64,000 bases of DNA from Methylovorus menthalis (GTDB taxonomy: Bacteria; Pseudomonadota; Gammaproteobacteria; Burkholderiales; Methylophilaceae), in the NCBI RefSeq assembly GCF_020523625.1, contig NZ_JAJAQH010000006.1, positions 62,001 through 126,000 of the forward strand, given 5' to 3'. The notes beneath the pieces are model-generated. The model did not search any database. It saw only the letters and a list, made by a program, of their open reading frames with translations, and was not told where the DNA came from. The position numbers were made by a program, and so were the translations under genes. Below are positions 1 to 8,896 of this stretch, piece by piece (position 1 is the first letter of the stretch; the number at the start of each line of letters is the position of its first letter).

Positions 1-363
1 GAATGCATATACATGGGAAATGCGATTAGGCATCTGTGCTGCCAGGCACAAGGCAATGGTTCCACCGATGGACTCCCCGACAACAGTGATGTCATTCAAA
101 TTAAGTTTCTTGATCAGAGCGCTTACCGTATCAATAAATAATGTCGCATTGTAGGGTTTATTCAATTCCTTTGAGGAGCGACCAAAACCAGGTAAATCAG
201 GAATGATGATTCTGTAATTGTCTGCTAACAGCGGCACAATCCGTTCAGCGTATTCGATTTGGGTACGCAGGGTGTGCAGCAGTAACATGGTTTTCTCACC
301 GCGTCCGGTTTCCCAATAAGAAATGTTGCGGTCATTTACCCGGGTTTGCATATATGTGTTCAT
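1..363 (-). CDS. alpha/beta hydrolase, C-terminus outside the window
   Basis: The first 121 residues of an alpha/beta-fold hydrolase; the gene runs off the left edge. Visible are the beta-strand plus oxyanion region (LLLHTLR, about residues 27-33), the DLPGFGRS loop (56-63) and the nucleophile elbow GESIGG with Ser98. The acid and histidine of the triad lie outside. ATG at 361-363 is preceded by AGGAAG at good spacing. There is no signal peptide, so it is probably cytoplasmic. It lies downstream of the small secreted protein at 452-766 and both point away from the TetR gene at 932, so the pair may be one operon under that regulator. The substrate cannot be told; esterase, dienelactone hydrolase or C-C hydrolase are all possible. 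Confidence 0.85.
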   Translation of the reverse strand, partial: MNTYMQTRVNDRNISYWETGRGEKTMLLLHTLRTQIEYAERIVPLLADNYRIIIPDLPGFGRSSKELNKPYNATLFIDTVSALIKKLNLNDITVVGESIGGTIALCLAAQMPNRISHVYAF

Positions 364-451
364 TTTTGATCTTCCTTTTTAATTCCTGAAGAATTTATCC
401 TGAGAGCATACTCATGCTCGTTTCTCGAAGCATGAGTAGCCCAGATATGAT

Positions 452-766
452 TTAGGATTTTGAATCGCGATATGGATTTTGAAGTTTTCTAACGAACGTT
501 TCTGCTGCAGAGTTCGACGTCGTTTCTGTTACTGCTGGGGTTACACGTGGTGTCTTACCGAGGACCGTGTTTGCAAACAGGTCGAGGGATTTGCTCACGT
601 CAGGTTTTTCATTTGATACTGAAGTCTCCGCGGGTTTCCAGTTTCCTTGGAGAGTTCTTTCGATAAAAACATTGGCAGACTCAATGTTTCCATCAGCAAA
701 TGTCATGGAACTGGTCGCTGCAAGTGAGACAAACAGAGTGCCTATAAGGGTCGGTTTGATATTCAT
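452..766 (-). CDS. small secreted protein of unknown function
   Basis: Encodes about 104 residues. The start chosen is the ATG at 764-766 (MNIKPTL), which has a GAGG box about 10 nt upstream; an ATG 15 nt further up is less well placed. The N-terminus is a typical Sec signal peptide (hydrophobic stretch then TFA-D). The mature part of about 80 residues is rich in Thr, Ser and Asn, has no cysteine and matches no family I recognise. It is transcribed away from the TetR gene at 932 and towards the hydrolase at 363, and the palindromes at 842-911 lie between it and the regulator. Function unknown. Confidence 0.6.
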   Translation of the reverse strand: MNIKPTLIGTLFVSLAATSSMTFADGNIESANVFIERTLQGNWKPAETSVSNEKPDVSKSLDLFANTVLGKTPRVTPAVTETTSNSAAETFVRKLQNPYRDSKS

Positions 767-841
767 GATGTGCATCCTCATTAAGTTAAAAGAAATGTTT
801 CATGATTCTTGAGTAGGGCGGGTAGCTTTCGCCAAGCAATT

Positions 842-911
842 ATGTAACATGGATTACATTATTTGATTGCGGGTTGCTTTTGTCAACATATTTATGTAAT
901 CTGAGTTATAT
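842..911. promoter_or_regulatory. pair of TetR-type operator candidates
   Basis: Two palindromes of the same design lie between the small secreted gene and the TetR gene. 842-859 reads ATGTAA-N6-TTACAT (perfect) and 894-911 reads ATGTAA-N6-TTATAT (one mismatch). The second ends about 20 nt before the regulator's start codon, where it would cover its promoter. The first is placed to control the leftward genes. The repeats are seen directly; binding by the neighbouring regulator is inference. Confidence 0.6.
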
Positions 912-931
912 TATTTTTAAAAGGGTTACCC

Positions 932-1546
932 ATGCCTCCAGCAGGTCGTCCGCGAACATTTAATCGCGAGGAAGCGCTTCAAAGAGCCATGCTGCTTTTT
1001 TGGAAAAATGGTTATGAAGGCACAACGATGGCTGACTTGGTCGCGGCGATCGGGATGAAAGCGCCGAGCGTATATGCCGCTTTTGGCAACAAGGATGCTT
1101 TGTTCAAAGAGGCGGTGGAGTTATATACAAGCAGGGTCGAGCAGGGGCCATTAAATGCTTTGGAACAATCGGATTCTATTGGGCAGGCGCTCGAAAACTC
1201 CTTTGCCAATAGCGTGAACATGATGTCGAGCCCAGAAATATCTAGCTGTCTTATTATGGCTGGGGCGATCAATTGTGCACCTGAACACCAGGAGCATGTT
1301 CAACATTTAAGGAGTCTGCGAGTTGTTTACAAAGAGACCTTGCGTAATAGGTTTCTGCGGGCAAAAAATGATGGTGAGCTGATCGAAGATGCTGATCCAG
1401 AGGCGTTGGCAGAGTTCTATTTCAGTTTCATTCATGGTCTGGCATTACGTGCAAAAGACGGATCTACGAAAGCGGAATTAGAATCTTCATGTAAATTTGC
1501 TTTACAAGCGTTGGCCCTGGTTTTAAGGCAGTCCCAACCAAGGTGA
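932..1546 (+). CDS. TetR/AcrR-family transcriptional regulator
   Basis: Encodes 204 residues, usual for TetR. The N-terminal helix-turn-helix is clear: the segment from Asn11 (REEALQRAMLLFWKNGYEGTT) to about residue 60, with the recognition-helix region MKAPSVYAAFGNKDALF. The C-terminal half is the variable ligand-binding domain. The protein starts MPPAGRPRTF, a form common in regulators of small electrophile or efflux genes. It is divergent from the small secreted protein and the hydrolase; two matching palindromes lie in the gap (842-911). It is expected to repress itself and the leftward genes and to be released by an unknown small molecule. Confidence 0.85.
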   Translation: MPPAGRPRTFNREEALQRAMLLFWKNGYEGTTMADLVAAIGMKAPSVYAAFGNKDALFKEAVELYTSRVEQGPLNALEQSDSIGQALENSFANSVNMMSSPEISSCLIMAGAINCAPEHQEHVQHLRSLRVVYKETLRNRFLRAKNDGELIEDADPEALAEFYFSFIHGLALRAKDGSTKAELESSCKFALQALALVLRQSQPR

Positions 1547-1617
1547 TAAGTAATGACGACTGCCCTGTTTGAATTCAATTGACGACATCGGCAGAGCAAT
1601 CCTCTTGCTATATGCGA

Positions 1618-3099
1618 TTACTGGGCATTCATGGAAAGTAAATTGGGTGAGCCAGGTGAAGCTTTGCTGGGCTCCCAGCCGCCTCCCAAGGCCTTAAAAG
1701 CCGCGATAGCCGAGCGGGCGGCCTCAGTTTGAGCTTGTGCTTTTGCGTCGGACGTTCTAAGCAGATTTTCATCGGCGTATAGCACTTCAATCATGCTGAC
1801 CGCGCCTTTTTGATACGCGACAAACGCGGAATTCCGTGCTTGTGAAAGCGAGGTCTCGCTTTGTAACAAAAGCGCTGTTTGTTGCTCGCGCTTGATTAAA
1901 GAGGAGAGGGCGTTCTCAACATCCTCTGTGGCGCGAAGTGCAGCTTGACGGTACGCCGCCATGGCCTCCGCTTCCTGACCTTTTGCCATTTCTATCTGCG
2001 CATTGATGCGCCCAAAGTCAAACAAACGCCAGCGCAGGCCAAGCACGCCTGTGGCTTGATTGGCGCCGCTACTAAACATATTCCCAGTCGAAATTGCAGT
2101 CGCCGTACCAAGTAGAGCGGTGATGGAAAACTTGGGGTAATACTCCGCTGTTGCAGCGCCGATTCTGGCATTGCTGGCTGCCAGGCGACGCTCTGCCATG
2201 ATCAGGTCGGGGCGACGTCTAAGTAGGTCGGATGGGGTGCCCATGGCGGTGATTTGAGGGGAAGATGGAATATTCTGGACGGTAGCAAGTTCATTCCTGT
2301 AAGTCCCTGGAGGAACGCCAAGCATGACATCGAGAGCATTCATTGCCTCTTCAAGATTTGCCTCAAGGGCTGGGATCGTGGATTCGGTCTGAGCGCGCGT
2401 ACCCTTCGCTTGATCGAGGTCTCTGGTGGGGGCGAGTCCTCTGCTATGAAGCAGCTCTACCAGAGTGACCAGCTTCTGTTGGGTCTCAAGCTGATGCTGT
2501 GCAATCGCAATACGATTTTGCAAACCACGGATCAGGATATACAAGTCGGCCGTTTTCGCAGCAACGACTAGGCGCGTGGCATTTTTACCCGCTTCAGAAG
2601 CTTGGTATTCGGCCATGGCGGCCTCCTGGTCACGGCGTAGCCCGCCGAATAAATCCATCTCCCAAGAGGCGCTCATATTGGCTTCGTATTGCCGGCCATT
2701 TCTGTCATAGCCTGGGGTCGCATTCAGGAGTTGTCCCAATGGCGTTTCAAGCGATTGATGGTTTCTGGCTGCAGATGCACTTAGATCGCCAGATGGTAAT
2801 AAGGCAACATTTGCCATGCTTAAGCCTGACCGTGCTTGAGTGATACGCGCGGATGCCTGCGCTAGATCAAGGTTCTGATTAAAGGCAATGGAAACGAAAC
2901 GCGTGAGTAAAGGGTCATTGAATCCTTCCCACCACATATCAAGATATGCATCATTTATGGCGGTTCTTTGTCCAACTTGAGAAGAAGCAAGATAATGATC
3001 GGTTAAAGATACTTCCGGTTTTTTATAATCAGGGCCTACCGCGCAACCAGCCAGTGCGACGGTAAATGTAAAAAGAACCAGAGGTTGACGAAGCACCAT
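1618..3099 (-). CDS. RND efflux outer membrane factor, NodT family lipoprotein
   Basis: Outer membrane channel (TolC/OprM/NodT type) of a tripartite efflux pump, about 493 residues. With the start at 3097-3099 the N-terminus is a lipoprotein signal with lipobox ALAGC followed by AVGPDYKKPEV, the hallmark of the family; an ATG at 3112-3114 would add five residues. Two OEP repeats are visible: an LDLAQASARITQAR region near residue 75, and RRRPDLIMAERRLAASNARIGAATAEYYP near residues 315-345. It is divergent from the TetR gene at 3186 and shares a control region with it. The matching adaptor and pump follow the regulator on the other strand, so the channel is transcribed separately from its partners. 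Confidence 0.9.
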   Translation of the reverse strand: MVLRQPLVLFTFTVALAGCAVGPDYKKPEVSLTDHYLASSQVGQRTAINDAYLDMWWEGFNDPLLTRFVSIAFNQNLDLAQASARITQARSGLSMANVALLPSGDLSASAARNHQSLETPLGQLLNATPGYDRNGRQYEANMSASWEMDLFGGLRRDQEAAMAEYQASEAGKNATRLVVAAKTADLYILIRGLQNRIAIAQHQLETQQKLVTLVELLHSRGLAPTRDLDQAKGTRAQTESTIPALEANLEEAMNALDVMLGVPPGTYRNELATVQNIPSSPQITAMGTPSDLLRRRPDLIMAERRLAASNARIGAATAEYYPKFSITALLGTATAISTGNMFSSGANQATGVLGLRWRLFDFGRINAQIEMAKGQEAEAMAAYRQAALRATEDVENALSSLIKREQQTALLLQSETSLSQARNSAFVAYQKGAVSMIEVLYADENLLRTSDAKAQAQTEAARSAIAAFKALGGGWEPSKASPGSPNLLSMNAQ

Positions 3100-3122
3100 A
3101 ATATTCTCACTCATCCATAGTT

Positions 3123-3146
3123 GTGACCATATTACCATTCGGTCAC
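3123..3146. promoter_or_regulatory. operator candidate for the RND regulator (site 1)
   Basis: A perfect inverted repeat GTGACC-N12-GGTCAC lies between the divergent outer membrane factor gene (start 3099) and the TetR gene (start 3186). The same half-sites and spacing recur at 3813-3836 before the adaptor gene, which makes a shared repressor site very likely. The repeats are seen directly; TetR binding is inferred from position. Confidence 0.7.
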
Positions 3147-3185
3147 TTATTGTCAAATTTTATAAATATAGGTACCGTGTTCGGT

Positions 3186-3803
3186 ATGAATAAATCTACT
3201 TCTCCAATTACTCCCCCAAGAGGGCCGGTTGACCATAATGTACGTACGCAAATTATCGAAGCCGCAGATCAGCACTTCAGTCATTATGGATACGAGAAAA
3301 CAACCGTTTCTGATCTGGCAAAATCTATCGGTTTTTCCAAGGCCTACATCTACAAATTTTTTGACTCGAAACAAGCCATAGGTGAGGTGATCTGCGCCAA
3401 TTGCCTAGAGACCATCATTGCCAATGTGAAAGAGGAGGTTGCCAAGGCGCCAACGCCTTCTTCTAAATTACGCAATATTTTCAGTGGTTTGGTGAAGAAT
3501 AGCATTGAGCTTTTTTTCCAGGACCGCAAACTGTATGAGATCGCCGCCTTTGCTGCGGGTGAACGATGGCCTCCCACGCTCGTTTATGAAGCCGAGATAA
3601 AGAACATGCTTTTAAATATTATTCGGGAAGGCCGGGAGGCCGGGGAGTTTGAACGCAAGACGCCGATTGATGAGACGGTAAATGCGATACACCTCGTAAT
3701 GCGACCATTAATAAATCCCTTGCTCCTGCAGCACAACCTACACTTGGTTGAAGAAGCACCTTCCTTAGTGTCAGCCTTGGTGCTCAGAAGCTTATCGCCA
3801 TAA
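3186..3803 (+). CDS. TetR/AcrR-family regulator of the RND efflux genes
   Basis: About 205 residues when started at the ATG at 3186 (MNKSTSPITPP); an upstream in-frame start would place the operator inside the gene. The helix-turn-helix spans about residues 18-65 (IIEAADQHFSHYGYEKTTVSDLAKSIGFSKAYIYKFFDSKQAI). The C-terminal part is the effector domain typical of efflux repressors. It sits between the channel gene on the minus strand and the adaptor and pump genes on the plus strand, with matching palindromes on both sides (3123-3146 and 3813-3836). It is therefore probably the local repressor of all pump genes and of itself. The ribosome binding site is weak, which fits low expression. Confidence 0.87.
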   Translation: MNKSTSPITPPRGPVDHNVRTQIIEAADQHFSHYGYEKTTVSDLAKSIGFSKAYIYKFFDSKQAIGEVICANCLETIIANVKEEVAKAPTPSSKLRNIFSGLVKNSIELFFQDRKLYEIAAFAAGERWPPTLVYEAEIKNMLLNIIREGREAGEFERKTPIDETVNAIHLVMRPLINPLLLQHNLHLVEEAPSLVSALVLRSLSP

Positions 3804-3812
3804 AATTACCAT

Positions 3813-3836
3813 GTGACTATTGACTAAATTGGTCAC
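3813..3836. promoter_or_regulatory. operator candidate for the RND regulator (site 2)
   Basis: An inverted repeat GTGACT-N12-GGTCAC, identical in design to the site at 3123-3146 with one half-site change. It lies 44 nt before the adaptor start codon at 3880 and just after the regulator's stop, so the adaptor and pump genes appear to have their own promoter under the same repressor. Confidence 0.65.
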
Positions 3837-3879
3837 ATAACCAACAATGAGTCCCCATCACTATATGAAGGGGATACTC

Positions 3880-4992
3880 ATGCGACGTCCACAGCTTGCC
3901 TCACTCGCTTTTTTTGGTTTTCTGATACTGGTATTGGCAGGGTGCACCGAGAAGTCCAGTCCTGATCCACGTACGCAAATCGCCCTTGTCAGAGTTGGAA
4001 CGGTTGAGGCGGCTTCTTCATCTTCTCGTGCCTTCACAGGAACAGTGGCGGCACGCGTGCAAAGCGATCTCGGTTTTCGTGTCTCCGGAAAAGTCCTGGA
4101 ACGCTTGGTGGACACAGGTCAGTTCGTCAAGGTTGGCCAAACGCTTATGCGTATAGACCCTAAAGATTTTCAGTTGGAAACGCGTGCGCGCATGGAAGCG
4201 GTTGCCGCCGCCAGAGCGCTGGCCGATCAGACAGCTGAAGATGAGCTTAGAAATCGCGACTTGGTAGCTGCAGGCGCTGTTTCTGCGTCAGCCTACGATA
4301 AAATTAAGGCTGCGGCGGATTCTGCCAAAGCGCAACTTAATGCGGCAGAAGCGCAAGCGGGCGTCGCCAGCAATGCATCCAGCTATGCCGTGCTGCTCGC
4401 AGATGCGGATGGGGTGGTTGTGGAAACATTGGCAGAACCTGGTCAGGTCGTCGACGCTGGTCAGCCTGTCATCAGAATCGCGCGGGCCGGGCAACGTGAG
4501 GCCATCATTCATCTGCCTGAAACGCTGCGTCCTGGACTGGGGTCTATCGCCCAGGCCAGTCTTTATGGCAGGGATGTTGCTGTGTCCGCCAAACTGCGCC
4601 AGTTGTCAGGCGTGGCGGATGCCATTTCCCGCACATTTGAAGCCAGATATGTGTTGGAAGGTGATTTGGCCGATGCACCGCTTGGCGCGACCGTCACCAT
4701 TCGTATTCCCGAAAATGGCGTGGCACTTCAGAACAGTCTCCAAGTACCTGTCGGGGCAATTTTTGATGCAGGCAAAGGCGCCGGCGTCTGGGTGGTAGAA
4801 GGATCACCTACCCATGTTTCCTGGCGAGCCGTCACCATTCAAGGCTTGGATAATAGCTTTGCACGAATCAATAGCGGACTCAAGACCGGTGAGCAGATTG
4901 TCACTCTGGGCGCTCATCTGTTGAGAGAGGGGGAGCAGGTTCGTGTGGCAAGTAACGAAGGTGCATCCACCGGTGCTGGAGAAACACGATGA
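3880..4992 (+). CDS. RND efflux periplasmic adaptor (membrane fusion protein), lipoprotein
   Basis: The adaptor linking the inner membrane pump to the outer membrane channel, about 370 residues. The start at 3880 (MRRPQLASL) follows a GAAGGGG box. The lipoprotein signal ends in VLAGC, so the protein should be anchored in the inner membrane outer leaflet. Then come the barrel-sandwich (lipoyl-like) half DLGFRVSGKVLERLVDTGQFVKVGQ, an alanine-rich helical hairpin (about residues 90-160), the second lipoyl half and the beta-barrel domain. The last codons overlap the pump start by 4 nt, indicating translational coupling. The family is AcrA/MexA-like; the substrate is not evident. Confidence 0.9.
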   Translation: MRRPQLASLAFFGFLILVLAGCTEKSSPDPRTQIALVRVGTVEAASSSSRAFTGTVAARVQSDLGFRVSGKVLERLVDTGQFVKVGQTLMRIDPKDFQLETRARMEAVAAARALADQTAEDELRNRDLVAAGAVSASAYDKIKAAADSAKAQLNAAEAQAGVASNASSYAVLLADADGVVVETLAEPGQVVDAGQPVIRIARAGQREAIIHLPETLRPGLGSIAQASLYGRDVAVSAKLRQLSGVADAISRTFEARYVLEGDLADAPLGATVTIRIPENGVALQNSLQVPVGAIFDAGKGAGVWVVEGSPTHVSWRAVTIQGLDNSFARINSGLKTGEQIVTLGAHLLREGEQVRVASNEGASTGAGETR

Positions 4993-7900
4993 GCACCTTT
5001 AACTTATCCGCGCTCGCCGTCAGAGAGCGCTCCGTTACGTTGTTCCTGATCATTCTTATTTCGCTGGCCGGGGCGATTGCATTCTTCAAACTGGGGCGCG
5101 CTGAAGATCCCCCCTTCACAGTCAAAACGATGACAGTCATCACCGCTTGGCCGGGTGCTACTGCGCAGGAAATGCAAGACCAAGTAGCAGAAAGAATCGA
5201 AAAGCGCATGCAGGAGTTACGCTTTTATGACCGGACGGAAACCTATACCAGGCCCGGTTTGGCGTTCACCACGGTGACCTTGCTGGACAGTACGCCGCCG
5301 TCCAAAGTGCAGGAAGAGTTCTACCAGGCGCGGAAAAAAATCGGAGATGAAACACATAATCTCCCGGCGGGTGTCATTGGGCCATTAGTTAATGACGAGT
5401 ATGCCGATGTGACATTTGCCCTGTTTGCATTATCTGCCCCGGATGAGCCGCATCGTTTGCTGGTACGTGATGCCGAAAGCCTGCGTCAGCGTCTGCTACA
5501 TGTGGAGGGCGTGAAGAAAGTCAACATCATAGGCGAACAATCCGAGCGCATTTTCATTGCCTTTTCACATGACCGTCTCGCCACATTGGGCATTTCACCT
5601 CAGGAAATTTTTGCGGCGCTGAATAATCAGAATGCATTGACGCCGGCAGGATCGATCGACATCAAAGGTCCTCAGGTAGTCATTCGAATTGATGGGGCCT
5701 TCGATCAACTGCAGAAAATCCGTGATACCCCCATCCAGGCGAAAGGACGTACCTTAAAACTTTCGGATGTGGCGACGGTTGAACGTGGCTACGAAGACCC
5801 CGCCACCTTTATGGTACGCAACAATGGTAAGCCTGCCATTCTGTTAGGCGTTGTGATGCGCGACGGCTGGAATGGCCTTGATCTCGGTAAGTCACTGGAT
5901 AGTGAGGTCTCTGCTATCAATGCTGAACTTCCACAAGGAATGGGGTTGGCCAAGGTGACCGATCAAGCCGTCAATATTTCTTCGTCGGTCGATGAGTTTA
6001 TGGTCAAGTTTTTCGTAGCGCTCCTGGTGGTCATGGTCGTGTGCTTCCTCAGCATGGGGTGGCGTGTAGGGATTGTGGTAGCTGCCGCTGTGCCGTTGAC
6101 CTTGGCTGCTGTGTTCGTGGTCATGGCTGCCACAGGCAAGAATTTTGACCGCATTACATTGGGTTCGCTGATCCTTGCACTAGGTTTGCTCGTCGATGAT
6201 GCCATCATCGCTATCGAAATGATGGTAGTAAAAATGGAGGAGGGGTATAGCCGCATTGCTGCTTCCTCTTATGCATGGAGCCATACCGCTGCACCCATGT
6301 TGTCTGGCACATTAGTCACAGCTATTGGTTTCATGCCGAATGGTTTTGCACTCTCCACGGCCGGTGAATACACCAGCAACATGTTCTGGATTGTAGGTAC
6401 CGCTCTTATTGCATCCTGGGTCGTGGCCGTGGTATTCACGCCTTACCTTGGGGTAAAGCTGCTCCCGGATATCAAGAAGATAGAAGGCGGGCATGGCGCT
6501 ATTTACAACACCCCCAATTACAATCGTTTTCGCCGAACGCTCGGCTTCGTGATTCGCCGCAAATGGCTGGTGGCTGCTGTGGTTATAGTCACGTTCATCG
6601 TGGCAATTCTAGGCATGGGAGTGGTGAAAAAGCAGTTTTTCCCGACATCCGACCGGCCGGAAGTGTTGATTGAGGTCCAGATGCCATATGGAACCTCTAT
6701 TGAGCAGACCAGTGCCGCCACGGCCAAGGTAGAAGCATGGCTTGCCAAACAAAAAGAGGCCAAGATCATTACCTCCTACATTGGTCAGGGAGCGCCGCGC
6801 TTTTATCTGGCCATGTCGCCTGAGTTGCCGGACCCATCGTTTACCAAGATTGTCGTCAAGACAGAGAGTCAAGATCAGCGCGAAGCACTGAAAATCAAGC
6901 TGCGCCAAGCGATTGCCGATGGCCTCGCGTCGGAGGCGCGCGTTCGTGTCACGCAACTTGTGTTCGGTCCGTATTCCCCTTTCCCGGTCGCTTTCCGTGT
7001 GTCAGGGCCTGATCCGGAAAAAATTCGTGAAATTGCATATGAGGTAAAGCAGGTCATGGATGCCAGTCCTATGATGCGCACGGTGAATACGGATTGGGGC
7101 GCCAAGGTTCCCACGCTGCACTTTACCCTTGATCAGGACCGAATACAGGCGGTGGGCTTGACGTCTAATGGTGTTGCGCAGCAACTTCAGTTTCTTCTAA
7201 GTGGATTGCCAGTCACCTACGTACGTGAAGATATACGCACGGTTCAGGTGATTGCCCGTGCAGCCGGGAATGTGCGTCTTGATCCAGGCGCAATCGGCGG
7301 CTTTACCCTGGTAGGCTCGGCTGGCCAAAGGATTCCATTGTCACAGATGGGAACAGTCGATGTGCGAATGGAAGACGCCACCTTACGTCGACGTGACCGC
7401 ATGCCGACCATTACTGTGCGTGGCGATATCGCTCAGGAACTGCAACCACCAGATGTATCTGCTGCGATCAAGGCGCAACTGCAGCCCGTCATCGCCAAAT
7501 TGCCAACAGGCTATCGTGTTGAAGAAGCTGGCGCCACGGAAGAATCAGGCAAGGCGACCAAGGCATTGCTGCCTTTGTTCCCCATCATGATTGCGATGAC
7601 GCTGGTTGTCATCATTCTGCAGGTACGTTCGATCTCGGCCATGATGATGGTATTTGCGACGAGCCCATTGGGTCTGATTGGGGTGGTTCCCACATTGCTT
7701 CTTTTTCAACAACCTTTTGGGATAAATGCGTTGGTGGGGCTGATTGCGTTGTCTGGGATTTTGATGCGCAATACGCTGATTCTAATCGGACAGATTGAAC
7801 ATAACCTGAAAGAAGGCATGAGCCGTTTTGATGCTGTGGTCGAGGCGACCGTCCAGCGCGCACGTCCAGTCATTTTGACGGCGTTGGCGGCTATTCTGGC

Positions 7901-8054
7901 ATTTATTCCACTCACACATTCCGTGTTCTGGGGAACCTTAGCTTATACCCTCATTGGCGGCACTTTTGCTGGCACAATCCTGACGCTCGTGTTTTTGCCA
8001 GCTATGTATGCTATTTGGTTCAAAATAAAATACTCAACGTCGGATGCAAGATAG
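4989..8054 (+). CDS. RND efflux pump, AcrB/HAE1-like permease
   Basis: Proton-driven inner membrane pump of 1021 residues, the normal size for the family. The N-terminus is the usual transmembrane helix (VTLFLIILISLAGAIAFFKLGRAEDPPF), followed by a periplasmic porter domain. The central helix bundle contains the proton relay segment GSLILALGLLVDDAIIAIEMM with the paired Asp residues. A second porter and helix set follows (ending FLPAMYAIWFKIKYS). It starts in an ATGA overlap with the adaptor. Together with the NodT-type channel at 1618-3099 it forms a complete pump. Drug, solvent or aldehyde export is possible, but the sequence does not reveal the substrate. Confidence 0.93.
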   Translation: MSTFNLSALAVRERSVTLFLIILISLAGAIAFFKLGRAEDPPFTVKTMTVITAWPGATAQEMQDQVAERIEKRMQELRFYDRTETYTRPGLAFTTVTLLDSTPPSKVQEEFYQARKKIGDETHNLPAGVIGPLVNDEYADVTFALFALSAPDEPHRLLVRDAESLRQRLLHVEGVKKVNIIGEQSERIFIAFSHDRLATLGISPQEIFAALNNQNALTPAGSIDIKGPQVVIRIDGAFDQLQKIRDTPIQAKGRTLKLSDVATVERGYEDPATFMVRNNGKPAILLGVVMRDGWNGLDLGKSLDSEVSAINAELPQGMGLAKVTDQAVNISSSVDEFMVKFFVALLVVMVVCFLSMGWRVGIVVAAAVPLTLAAVFVVMAATGKNFDRITLGSLILALGLLVDDAIIAIEMMVVKMEEGYSRIAASSYAWSHTAAPMLSGTLVTAIGFMPNGFALSTAGEYTSNMFWIVGTALIASWVVAVVFTPYLGVKLLPDIKKIEGGHGAIYNTPNYNRFRRTLGFVIRRKWLVAAVVIVTFIVAILGMGVVKKQFFPTSDRPEVLIEVQMPYGTSIEQTSAATAKVEAWLAKQKEAKIITSYIGQGAPRFYLAMSPELPDPSFTKIVVKTESQDQREALKIKLRQAIADGLASEARVRVTQLVFGPYSPFPVAFRVSGPDPEKIREIAYEVKQVMDASPMMRTVNTDWGAKVPTLHFTLDQDRIQAVGLTSNGVAQQLQFLLSGLPVTYVREDIRTVQVIARAAGNVRLDPGAIGGFTLVGSAGQRIPLSQMGTVDVRMEDATLRRRDRMPTITVRGDIAQELQPPDVSAAIKAQLQPVIAKLPTGYRVEEAGATEESGKATKALLPLFPIMIAMTLVVIILQVRSISAMMMVFATSPLGLIGVVPTLLLFQQPFGINALVGLIALSGILMRNTLILIGQIEHNLKEGMSRFDAVVEATVQRARPVILTALAAILAFIPLTHSVFWGTLAYTLIGGTFAGTILTLVFLPAMYAIWFKIKYSTSDAR

Positions 8055-8222
8055 GCCTTTGCTGGAGAATCCAAATAGGCAGCCACTGGCCATGGCCTGA
8101 ATACAGTTTTGATTCAACGAAGGTTCAACCATACTGATATCTAACAAAGGCTCATTGTTAGGTTATGAGTGCTAACTATTTGTAAAGTTGGATATTGTTT
8201 CTCACAGTTGTGTATTCGTAAG

Positions 8223-8269
8223 GACTCATAATCCGTTGATGCTCGGTTCGACTCCGATGAGGCCCACCA
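8223..8269 (+). pseudogene. tRNA 3'-half fragment with CAU anticodon (island junction)
   Basis: 47 nt that read as the 3' half of a tRNA: anticodon arm with loop CTCATAA (anticodon CAT), variable region, T arm with GGTTCGACTCC, acceptor strand GAGGCCC, discriminator A and encoded CCA (8267-8269). The 5' partner GGGCCTC and a D arm are absent upstream, and the T stem has a mismatch, so it cannot be a working tRNA. A near copy (41 of 47 identical) lies at 13304-13350. This is what remains when integrative elements insert into a tRNA 3' end. The likely source is an elongator tRNA-Met or tRNA-Ile(CAU) gene outside the window. Confidence 0.75.
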
Positions 8270-8279
8270 AAATAAAAAA

Positions 8280-8310
8280 GGGGTTACGTTAATTCGTAAC
8301 CCCTTTTTTT
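8280..8310 (+). terminator. rho-independent terminator after tRNA fragment 1
   Basis: A 9-bp stem GGGGTTACG / CGTAACCCC with loop TTAATT, followed by seven T residues and preceded by an A tract. It begins 10 nt after the CCA of the tRNA fragment, as a natural tRNA terminator would. Confidence 0.85.
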
Positions 8311-8896
8311 ATTAAAGGTTCAACAATGGCCTGTCGCCAGTAGATTATGAAAAGCGTTATTTAGAGAGGCTTTCAACTGTCTAAGATAGCCGGGGCGATT
8401 CATCTTTCCCAGTTCTATTATCCATAGTTAAGAGTGATTATCTTCTGTAGAACATCGCATCATGCCCAAGGTCGGATATTCTCAGATTTAAGCGCTTGCA
8501 AAAAATGGGTCTGCACATTGCACTACGAATCTCCCATATATTCAAGGATGAAGGGGTCTTTGCTGTCTTGTCATAAGCCACGGCCTCATCGACTATCATC
8601 TGGATAGAAGGATTATGTATGCATCGGGCTTAGGCCAGCATTTGTCAATTAATCGAAGTACTGACAGCCCAGTACACACAAGCTTTCAGCAACTGATGGT
8701 GGGGCGGATCTTTTGGGCGACTCCTAGCCTGGTTCCTGAGCGCTTTTTTTGTTGCATAACTTTTTTATTATTCAAGATGTGCCCTACCTGACCCATATCC
8801 CATAAAGGGGCGCGCAATCGATATCGATTCCTTGAGTGGCCTTGATTCAACAATACATAGATTTAAATCTACGCATTGAATTAATGGGGGGCATTA

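Larger units (their letters stand above)
8055..8896. other. 842-bp gene-free stretch with tRNA fragment and terminator
   Basis: No open frame of useful length on either strand. It holds the tRNA 3' fragment (8223-8269), its terminator (8280-8310) and a 14-bp perfect palindrome (8858-8871, TAGATTTAAATCTA) just before the autotransporter gene, which could be an operator. The rest (about 8320-8850) has frequent stops in all frames and looks like decayed sequence. No integrase or transposase remnant could be recognised. Confidence 0.5.

Noticed and set aside
8223-8269. Functional tRNA gene
   Set aside because: The 5' acceptor strand, D arm and half of the anticodon context are missing and the T stem has a mismatch, so only a fragment is called.
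8320-8850. Decayed integrase or transposase between the RND genes and the autotransporter
   Set aside because: Stops are frequent in all frames and no integrase or transposase motif could be read, so no pseudogene is claimed.
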